From: Bryobacteraceae bacterium
GTDB taxonomy: Bacteria > Acidobacteriota > Terriglobia > Bryobacterales > Bryobacteraceae
Assembly: GCA_947456995.1 (NCBI GenBank)
Contig: CANGVB010000273.1
Coordinates: 1-5,728 of the forward strand
Direction of reading: 5' to 3'
Length of the DNA: 5,728 nucleotides
The notes under the pieces are model-generated. The model made no database searches. It was not told where the DNA came from and worked only from the letters and a program-made list of their open reading frames with translations. Position 1 is the first letter of the stretch. Every line of letters begins with the position of its first letter. Position numbers and translations under genes: made by a program. Of this stretch, positions 1 to 4,888 are shown in pieces.

Positions 1-42
1 TGAATAAACTATGAATCCGAAACAAAACAACCCGAAAATGTT

Positions 43-1446
43 TTATTCTTCGTCTTCGCCGTCTTCGTCCTGAGGCGTGAAGAAAACAGGGTCTTTCCCG
101 TCGGCTTCAAGACGCATATCAAGGGCAATACCAACCGAGGTTGCCTCGTCGCGATTCAGGCCACCCGCTTCTTTTTCGATGCGAGTGTAGAGGCTGCGTA
201 CACGGCTAGCCGAGATATCAGAGGGCACGGCCATCGCATAAGCAAAAATGGCATCTTTGCGGACTTCGTCATCCATCATCAGATCTCGAAGCCTTCCGAT
301 AGCAGTAACGTCACCACAGACGCCAGCACCACGAATTGCCTGACGGCGAACGGCAAGATCAGCATCATCCAGGAAGGAACCGAAGCGAGTGTTATAGGAG
401 GCTTCTCTCGAACGCCACATGGCATGCACGGCGTCTGCCCGGGATTCGGGATTGGCCAGAAATTCCTCGATGTAGCTTCGCATTGCGGCAGGAGCAATGC
501 TGTTCGGCAGAAGCGTAATGAGACTGGCAGCACGAATTGGCGCGGGGTTGGCTGCATCGTTCAGAACTGCCTCGGCAACAACACGAACCTCTTCGATCTG
601 GTTCAGTCTGGCCAAAGCGCGAAAAGCAGCGGCTCGAACAGGTACAGAGCCCGGAGCGGTGGCAAGGGCAATGAGCGGCTGGACAGCGGAGACTGGGAGT
701 TCCAGATCCTCAAGCACATCAAGGGCAGCAAGACGCACGGCCTCGTCTTCGTGCAGAGTGGCGAAATCGACGATCTCGTCATCCTCTAGAACTTCAAATT
801 CCGGGCCCTGCGTATCGGGATAGGATTCGAGGTGATCGATTTCAGGATCTTCGTAGCCTTCCTGACGATTGCGAAGCTGTTCGAGAGCGAAGTCAATTTC
901 GCGGTTTTTTCCCAATTCGAGGGCTAGCTTTTCAAGCGGGGCTTTCCCGGCCGGATCACCGTAAAGTCCCAGCAGCATCGCGCCGTCTTCCATATCGAAT
1001 TCGAGGCGTTCCAGAATGATTTCAAGGATTCGCGGATCACGCAATCCAAGACCGGCAAGAAGAAATGCTACTTCACCGGCAGCTTCTTCTTCCATTTCGC
1101 GATAGAGAGCAACCAGGGCTTCTACGGCCTTCGGCCCGGCCTTTCTGGTGATCTCAAGCATGCTCTCAGGGATCTCGGTAAAGCCGTCTCGCAACAAAGA
1201 GATTACGTAGTCGAGTGCCTTTTTGTTGGGCATCGCTGCAAGCAGGTTCAGGATATCGGCGTCGAGTTGGAGGCGGGAATCTTCAGGAGGATTCAGACCA
1301 TAGCTAACCAGGGCAGGAGCGGATTCTTCTGGCCGGGAAAGAAGCGCATCAATCAGGCGGCGATCCAGGCCCACGCGACCAAGGCCGAGTTCTGCAAGCA
1401 GTTCCTTAACCGGAACCTTAGTGTACTGCGAGGGCTGGAGAATCAT
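43..1446 (-). CDS. HEAT-like repeat protein of unknown function
   Basis: The 467-residue product has no signal peptide or membrane segment, so it is probably cytoplasmic. It is almost wholly helical in character. The second half carries repeated HEAT-like helices with the usual A-V-R-x-x-A-hydrophobic pattern, near residues 232-247 (EAVRLAALDVLED), 268-281 (PVRAAAFRALARL), 300-313, 361-376 (LAVRRQAIRGAG) and 392-406. The first half (about 12-190) is also made of short Leu/Ala-rich helices and faintly recalls DUF1186/HEAT-like proteins, which is a weak impression only. A Glu/Asp-rich linker spans about 196-228 and the tail ends in an acidic run (460-467). HEAT proteins normally act as protein-binding scaffolds, and no catalytic motif is visible. 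The ATG directly follows the TAA of the SDR gene with no spacer, and no strong Shine-Dalgarno precedes it, so translation is probably coupled. The gene is real by length, composition and fit at the operon end; its role is unknown. Confidence 0.85.
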   Translation of the reverse strand: MILQPSQYTKVPVKELLAELGLGRVGLDRRLIDALLSRPEESAPALVSYGLNPPEDSRLQLDADILNLLAAMPNKKALDYVISLLRDGFTEIPESMLEITRKAGPKAVEALVALYREMEEEAAGEVAFLLAGLGLRDPRILEIILERLEFDMEDGAMLLGLYGDPAGKAPLEKLALELGKNREIDFALEQLRNRQEGYEDPEIDHLESYPDTQGPEFEVLEDDEIVDFATLHEDEAVRLAALDVLEDLELPVSAVQPLIALATAPGSVPVRAAAFRALARLNQIEEVRVVAEAVLNDAANPAPIRAASLITLLPNSIAPAAMRSYIEEFLANPESRADAVHAMWRSREASYNTRFGSFLDDADLAVRRQAIRGAGVCGDVTAIGRLRDLMMDDEVRKDAIFAYAMAVPSDISASRVRSLYTRIEKEAGGLNRDEATSVGIALDMRLEADGKDPVFFTPQDEDGEDEE

Positions 1447-2193
1447 TTAGTAAGTAGCTCTGCCGCCGCTGGCGTCGTAGGTTTGAGCAGTGACAAAAGA
1501 GGAATCAGGGCTGGCCAGGAAGTGTACGACAGCAGCGATTTCTTCAGGTTCCCCAGTGCGCCGCATGGGGATGCGCTGGGTCATGTAATCGACCTGCTGA
1601 GGAGTGAGCTGTTCCAGGATTTTGGTTCGGACGACGGCGGGGGACACACAGTTGGCAGTAATGCCGTCGAGGGCAACTTCTTTGCCCAGAGATTTCGTAA
1701 AGCCGATGAGGCCTGCCTTGGTAGCAGAGTAGGCACTCATGTTGGGGTTGCCTTCTTTGCCGGCAATCGAAGCAATGTTCACGATGCGGCCATACTTGCG
1801 CTTGCGCATGTGAGGCACGGCGGCACGGCAGAGATAGAAGGGGCCATTGAGGTTAACGGCGACGCAGAGAGCCCAGTCGTCGTTGGTCTGCTCCTCGACA
1901 GGAGCAGCTTTACCGGCAACACCGGCATTGTTTACTACGATGTCGATGCGGCCCGTGCGGGCAATCACTTCGGCAACGAGCTTTTCGCAGCTCTCGCTCG
2001 ATGTGACATCGAGCGAGAGTGCGAAAGAGGAATTGGGGAGCGAGGCGGCAATCGCTTCACCGGCCGATACATTGAGATCGGCAATTACTACAGTTGCGCC
2101 GGAATTCGCGAAGCGACGGGCAATGGTTTCGCCAATGCCACCAGCTGCGCCAGTAATAATTGCTGTTTGACCAGTTAGATCGAAATAAGCCAT
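1447..2193 (-). CDS. Short-chain dehydrogenase/reductase (SDR), FabG-like fold
   Basis: This is a 248-residue classical SDR that oxidises or reduces an alcohol/ketone substrate with NAD(P)(H). Visible motifs are the cofactor glycine motif TGAAGGIG (14-21), Asp39 at the end of the second strand (favouring NAD over NADP), D62-V63 for the adenine, NNAG (88-91), and the catalytic set Asn114, Ser142, Tyr155 and Lys159 (YSATK). PAVVRT (185-190) follows the active site. The length is typical of the family. The C-terminus ends in SGGRATY rather than the usual FabG ending; I recall this ending from sugar-acid dehydrogenases of the 2-keto-3-deoxy-rhamnonate/fuconate type, so it need not be the fatty-acid reductase. 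The substrate cannot be read from the sequence. An upstream in-frame ATG at 2244 would overlap rplI by 38 nt and add 17 residues unlike SDRs. The ATG at 2193 has AAGGA 10 nt upstream and begins right before the first strand, so it was chosen. Confidence 0.93.
   Translation of the reverse strand: MAYFDLTGQTAIITGAAGGIGETIARRFANSGATVVIADLNVSAGEAIAASLPNSSFALSLDVTSSESCEKLVAEVIARTGRIDIVVNNAGVAGKAAPVEEQTNDDWALCVAVNLNGPFYLCRAAVPHMRKRKYGRIVNIASIAGKEGNPNMSAYSATKAGLIGFTKSLGKEVALDGITANCVSPAVVRTKILEQLTPQQVDYMTQRIPMRRTGEPEEIAAVVHFLASPDSSFVTAQTYDASGGRATY
1991..2019. repeat. Perfect 29-bp odd palindrome inside the SDR gene
   Basis: The arms CTCTCGCTCGATGT (1991-2004) and its exact reverse complement (2006-2019) flank a single central base at 2005. 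An outer pair, TTTCGC (1983-1988) and GCGAAA (2021-2026), extends the symmetry after a 2/1-nt bulge. In the mRNA it could form a 13-bp stem with a 3-nt loop. The coding-strand side that follows (CTGCGAAAAG) has no T-tract, so it is not a classical terminator. It covers codons for residues 59-68 of the SDR, including the cofactor-contacting D62-V63. Confidence 0.9.
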
Positions 2194-2203
2194 CGCAGTA
2201 AGA

Positions 2204-2209
2204 TCCTTA
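2204..2209 (-). promoter_or_regulatory. Shine-Dalgarno of the SDR gene, overlapping the rplI stop
   Basis: The coding strand reads TAAGGA, where TAA is the rplI stop codon and AAGGA sits 10 nt before the ATG at 2193. This supports the shorter SDR start and suggests that ribosomes finishing L9 pass through the binding site of the next gene. Confidence 0.75.
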
Positions 2210-2653
2210 GACTTCCTTGATAATGTTGACAGTGATTTCAGCATTCACATCTTTGTAGAGGTGAAGCTTGACCTTGTGTTCGCCGAGAGTCTTGAGAGGC
2301 TCGTCGAGAACAATCTTTTTCTTGTCAATTTTGAAGCTTTTGCCTTCGAGTGCACCTTCGATGTCGAGCGAAGTAACGGATCCGAAGAGATGATCTTCTT
2401 CACCGGCCTTGCGCGAGAATTCCAGGACAACTCCATTGAGGATCTGGGCGAGACCTTCTGCATCAGCCTTGACAGTGGCTTCCTTACGGAGCCAGCTCTG
2501 GCGCTCTTGCTCAACAATCTTCTTGTTGGCAGCAGTTGCAGCAACGGCCATACGGCGGGGGAGAAGGAAGTTACGGGCGTAGCCGTCCTTTACCTTTACA
2601 ACCTCACCGCGCGAACCGAGCTTGTCGATATCTTCGCGGAGGATGAGTTCCAT
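2207..2653 (-). CDS. rplI: 50S ribosomal protein L9
   Basis: L9 is a large-subunit protein at the base of the L1 stalk that binds 23S rRNA and helps limit frameshifting. The 148-residue product has the normal family length. The N-terminal rRNA-binding domain (1-52) carries the family signature GYARNFLLPRRMAV (24-37), preceded by the typical start MELILREDIDKLGSRGEVV. A charged helix (about 41-75) connects to the C-terminal domain, which holds the usual LFGSVT segment (89-94) and ends in ITVNIIKEV. The start codon directly abuts the rpsR stop (TAA|ATG) and is preceded by AAGGAG located inside the rpsR coding end. It is the third of the rpsF-rpsR-rplI trio found together in most bacteria. Nothing is truncated or missing. 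Confidence 0.98.
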   Translation of the reverse strand: MELILREDIDKLGSRGEVVKVKDGYARNFLLPRRMAVAATAANKKIVEQERQSWLRKEATVKADAEGLAQILNGVVLEFSRKAGEEDHLFGSVTSLDIEGALEGKSFKIDKKKIVLDEPLKTLGEHKVKLHLYKDVNAEITVNIIKEV

Positions 2654-2965
2654 TTACTTTTCTCCTTCCCGCGTCGCAAACGGCAGCAACGCGATGTTAC
2701 GGGCGCGCTTGATGGCAACGGCCAGACGGCGCTGAAACTGGGTGCTGGTGCCGGTCAGGCGCCTTGGCACGATCTTGCCGCGTTCGGACACATACTGCCG
2801 GAGCAGGTTGATGTCCTTGTAGTCGATGTAGTCGATCTTTTCGACCGAGAAACGACATACTTTTTTGCGACGGAAATACTGCTTCTTATTGACGATGTTC
2901 GCCTTGTCACCACCGGTGGGGCGCATCGAGGCCGCAATGGGGCGGCCGCCTCTTCCTTCAGCCAT
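2654..2965 (-). CDS. rpsR: 30S ribosomal protein S18
   Basis: S18 binds 16S rRNA on the platform of the small subunit as a partner of S6. The conserved core is residues 27-96, with KKYFRRKK-like [13 protein letters not shown] (27-39), IDYIDYKD (44-51), [13 protein letters not shown] (61-73) and the near-invariant [13 protein letters not shown] (84-96). At 103 residues it is longer than the 75-residue E. coli protein because of a Gly/Arg-rich N-terminal extension of about 26 residues. Only one cysteine (C37) remains of the zinc-type cysteines seen in some bacterial S18s: positions 40 and 74 are Ser, as in the zinc-free form. The start at 2965 has AAGGAG 10 nt upstream, which favours it over the internal Met14. 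The stop abuts rplI. Confidence 0.98.
   Translation of the reverse strand: MAEGRGGRPIAASMRPTGGDKANIVNKKQYFRRKKVCRFSVEKIDYIDYKDINLLRQYVSERGKIVPRRLTGTSTQFQRRLAVAIKRARNIALLPFATREGEK
2662..2667 (-). promoter_or_regulatory. Shine-Dalgarno of rplI inside the rpsR 3' end
   Basis: AAGGAG on the coding strand lies 8 nt before the rplI ATG and falls within the last codons of rpsR (residues REGEK). It lets rplI initiate efficiently although the two genes abut without a spacer. Confidence 0.8.
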
Positions 2966-2975
2966 GGTTCAGGTT

Positions 2976-2981
2976 CTCCTT
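2976..2981 (-). promoter_or_regulatory. Shine-Dalgarno of rpsR
   Basis: AAGGAG on the coding strand lies 10 nt before the rpsR ATG at 2965, in the 31-nt gap after rpsF. It decides for the long S18 start including the Gly/Arg-rich extension. Confidence 0.8.
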
Positions 2982-2996
2982 ATTCGCTTCCACTGG

Positions 2997-3512
2997 TTAT
3001 TCGGCTGCCGGAGCTTGCGCTTCGGCGGCTGGGGCTTCCGGGGCTACCGGCTCATTGGGCTTGCCGGGAGCTGGCACTGCGGGCTCGCTCGGGAGAGCGG
3101 GGGCTACAGGGCCAGGTGCGGCTGCACCAGGGGCAGGAGCGGCGGGCATTGCTGCAACCTGCGGCTTGCGGGCGGCGCGCTTTTCGCGACGCTTCTTGCG
3201 CTTGTCAACCCACTTCATCTCTTCGTCGAGACGAACCGTCAGGTACTTGATCACCAGATCGTTGACGCGCAGACGGCGTTCGATTTCTTTGATCGTGATA
3301 CCAGTGGCTTCAAAGCGCAACAGGATGTAATAACCTTCAAAATAACGGCCAACCTGATAAGCAAGCTTGCGCGTGCCCCACTTTTCAGTGGTCTGCACGT
3401 TGCCGCCTTCTTTTTCAATCAGCTGTTTCATCTGTTCGATTAGCGGATCGACCAACTCGTCGGTCGAGTCGGGTTTTACGATAAACAGTTCTTCGTAAAG
3501 TCTGAGACTCAT
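2997..3512 (-). CDS. rpsF: 30S ribosomal protein S6 with Pro/Ala-rich tail
   Basis: S6 pairs with S18 on the small-subunit platform. The first 100 residues are a canonical S6 fold: LYEELFIVKPD (5-15), EKWGTRKLAYQVGRYFEGYYI (43-63, the conserved rRNA-contacting strand region) and RRLRVNDLVIKYLTVRLD (79-96). After a strongly basic stretch (104-116, KRKKRREKRAARK) comes a low-complexity tail of Pro, Ala and Glu to residue 171. E. coli S6 is about 130 residues, so this is a long form; the tail is probably disordered. The start ATG overlaps the pth stop as ATGA (4 nt), and GAGG lies close upstream inside the end of pth, so translation is likely coupled to pth. Identification as S6 is certain; the role of the tail is unknown. 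Confidence 0.97.
   Translation of the reverse strand: MSLRLYEELFIVKPDSTDELVDPLIEQMKQLIEKEGGNVQTTEKWGTRKLAYQVGRYFEGYYILLRFEATGITIKEIERRLRVNDLVIKYLTVRLDEEMKWVDKRKKRREKRAARKPQVAAMPAAPAPGAAAPGPVAPALPSEPAVPAPGKPNEPVAPEAPAAEAQAPAAE
3000..3164 (-). other. Pro/Ala-rich low-complexity tail of S6
   Basis: Codons 117-171 of rpsF encode almost only Ala, Pro, Glu, Gly and Val in irregular PA/AP runs (for example PAAPAPGAAAPGPVAPALP), following the basic segment 104-116. No known domain is visible. The composition differs sharply from the conserved core. Confidence 0.85.
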
Positions 3513-4129
3513 TTTTCCTCTTCTTTAGAACCTTGGGCGCGACGATTGAACCTCGTCATGGCCTTTTCGGCGCCTTCGGCAATTATGGATTCGATGCTGG
3601 ACGATGCTTCATCCAACCAGAGATCCAAATCGGCACGCATGCTCTTGGGAATGACCGCAAGCACAAAGTGCCTGGCTTTTTCACCTAAAACAACAGGCCC
3701 GCTGCCAAGCGGAGAGCCCGGGTTGATACCAAGCCGGACCCGGGTAAATTCTTCCGAACGAACTGAGGAAATGATGGATTTCATTCCGTTATGTCCGCCG
3801 GCCGAGCCTCGGGTGCGAATGCGGAGATTTCCCCATTCGAGTGCAAGCTCATCAAAAACAACAATCAGGTTCGCTGGAGTCAGCTCGTACTTATCGAGGA
3901 GCTGCTTGACAGCGGCACCGCTGAGATTCATGTATGTCAGCGGCTTGGCAACAACGACGCGGTTGCCGTTCACGTCTCCAACCCCAACCAGAGACTGGCA
4001 TTCGGGGCGGGAGATCCGTAGACCGTTGCGCGAGGCAAAACGATCTACGGTCAAAAAACCAACATTGTGCGGAGTCCACTCGTATTCGGGGCCGGGATTG
4101 CCAAGACCAACGATGAGCCAGGATTGCAC
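3509..4129 (-). CDS. pth: Peptidyl-tRNA hydrolase
   Basis: Pth cleaves the ester bond of peptidyl-tRNAs dropped by stalled ribosomes, recycling tRNA in the cytoplasm. The 206-residue product shows the bacterial Pth family: LIVGLGNPGPEY (5-16) with Asn11, catalytic His21 in TPHNVGF, KPLTYMNLSG (62-71) with Asn68, Asp93, and GSAGGHNGMKSI (108-119) with Asn114. All active-site residues known from the E. coli enzyme are present. The usual DLDLP motif after Asp93 reads ELALEWG, with Ala96 and Glu98 in place of Asp and Pro. The C-terminus ends in a charged tail (KEEEK). The start is GTG at 4129: an in-frame TAG lies four codons upstream and the protein must begin just before the first strand, so no other start is plausible. 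Only a weak GAAG-type SD precedes it. It is 12 nt after rplY and overlaps rpsF by 4 nt. Confidence 0.97.
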   Translation of the reverse strand: MQSWLIVGLGNPGPEYEWTPHNVGFLTVDRFASRNGLRISRPECQSLVGVGDVNGNRVVVAKPLTYMNLSGAAVKQLLDKYELTPANLIVVFDELALEWGNLRIRTRGSAGGHNGMKSIISSVRSEEFTRVRLGINPGSPLGSGPVVLGEKARHFVLAVIPKSMRADLDLWLDEASSSIESIIAEGAEKAMTRFNRRAQGSKEEEK

Positions 4130-4141
4130 AGTGAAAAACTA

Positions 4142-4858
4142 TTACTTCTTCTTGGCAGGAGCCTTGGCAGCAGGAGCGGCCTTAGCGGCAGGAGCAGCGC
4201 CCTTGGCAGCCTTGGCGGCAGGAGCAGCAGCGTCTTCCTTCTTGCCCTTCTTGGCTACTTCGGGTTCACCAGCCTTGGCTTCGGTGGCTTCTTCTTCAGC
4301 ACGCAACGAGACAACGTGCGAGATAACGAGTTCAGGATCTGAGAGCAGCCGCATGGAGCCAGTCATCGGGATGTCCTTGCTGCGGACGCTTTCGTTCAAC
4401 TTGAGACCAGCCACGTCGATGGTGAAGTTCTCTGGAATGTCGTCGGGGAGTACTTCGATTTCGACTGAGCGGTTGACCAGCTCATAGTGGCCACCCTGCA
4501 GCTTGACGCCAGCGGGGTCGCCGGTGGTGACAACGGGCACGTTGACGGTGATCTTCTTGGTGAGATCGACGCGCTTGAGGTCTACGTGCAGAATGTTGCC
4601 CTTGATGGGGTGCGTCTGCCAGTCGAGGATGATCACAGGAGTAACCTGACCCTGTACATCCAGGTTAAAAATGGTGTTAAAGCCGCTGGAGCTGGTAAGG
4701 ATCTTGGTGATTTCCTTGGGGCTCAGGGTCAGAGCAACGGGGTCGCCGCCGATGCCATAAAGAATACCGGGGCTCTTGTGCTCGACGCGCAGGCGGCGAG
4801 CGGCATTTTTGCCACGGGTTTCACGGGTTTCGGCTACGAGGGTAATGTCTTTGCGCAT
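4142..4858 (-). CDS. rplY: 50S ribosomal protein L25, CTC/TL5 long form
   Basis: L25 binds 5S rRNA in the large subunit; the long two-domain form is the CTC (general stress) or TL5 type. Residues 1-95 form the 5S-binding domain, with the typical opening R-x-x-x-G-K-x-x-A-R-R-L-R (12-24), the PGILYG motif (30-35) and HPIKGNILHVDL (83-94). Residues 96-185 form the CTC beta domain, with NVPVVTTGDPAGVKLQGG (106-123) and IEVLPDDIPENFTIDV (134-149). From about 187 on the chain becomes Lys/Ala/Glu-rich and ends in a repetitive PAAKA tail, giving 238 residues. The ATG has GAGG 8 nt upstream in the 30-nt gap after prs. The neighbour order prs-rplY-pth is common in bacteria. Confidence 0.97.
   Translation of the reverse strand: MRKDITLVAETRETRGKNAARRLRVEHKSPGILYGIGGDPVALTLSPKEITKILTSSSGFNTIFNLDVQGQVTPVIILDWQTHPIKGNILHVDLKRVDLTKKITVNVPVVTTGDPAGVKLQGGHYELVNRSVEIEVLPDDIPENFTIDVAGLKLNESVRSKDIPMTGSMRLLSDPELVISHVVSLRAEEEATEAKAGEPEVAKKGKKEDAAAPAAKAAKGAAPAAKAAPAAKAPAKKK
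4145..4231 (-). repeat. Degenerate PAAKA repeat coding for the L25 tail
   Basis: Codons 210-238 of rplY encode three imperfect copies of PAAKA(A/P) and end in APAKKK. At the DNA level a 14-nt direct repeat, GCGGCAGGAGCAGC on the plus strand, occurs at 4185-4198 and 4215-4228, exactly 30 nt (10 codons) apart. Such a tract could vary in length by slippage. The product resembles a histone-H1-like basic disordered tail. Confidence 0.85.
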
Positions 4859-4888
4859 AAAATCTGCCTCTACTGGTCTTTCTGTCGC

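Noticed and set aside
1..42. Transcription terminator after the HEAT gene
   Set aside because: The coding strand after the stop is T-rich but has no inverted repeat; the similar CCGAAA copies are direct, not inverted, repeats.
904..910. In-phase A AAA AAC slippery heptamer in the HEAT gene (codons 179-181)
   Set aside because: A -1 shift would hit a TGA within four codons, there is no SD-like stimulator upstream and only a weak 5-bp hairpin downstream; most likely chance.
1267..2178. Long open frame on the plus strand (303 codons) opposite the HEAT and SDR genes
   Set aside because: It has no recognisable domain, crosses the junction of two well-supported minus-strand genes and looks like an antisense shadow of their codon usage.
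2194..2244. Upstream ATG at 2244 as the SDR start
   Set aside because: It would add 17 residues unlike SDR N-termini and overlap rplI by 38 nt, while the ATG at 2193 has a good SD.
2261..3250. Plus-strand open frame of 329 codons opposite rplI, rpsR and rpsF
   Set aside because: It lies fully opposite three certain ribosomal protein genes, and its composition is that of a reverse-complement translation.
3546..4487. Plus-strand open frame of 313 codons opposite pth and rplY
   Set aside because: It is an antisense shadow; its Ala/Gly/Leu-rich part is only the complement of the L25 PAAKA tail.
4859..4888. Promoter in the prs-rplY gap
   Set aside because: The 30 nt hold an SD but no convincing -35/-10 pair.
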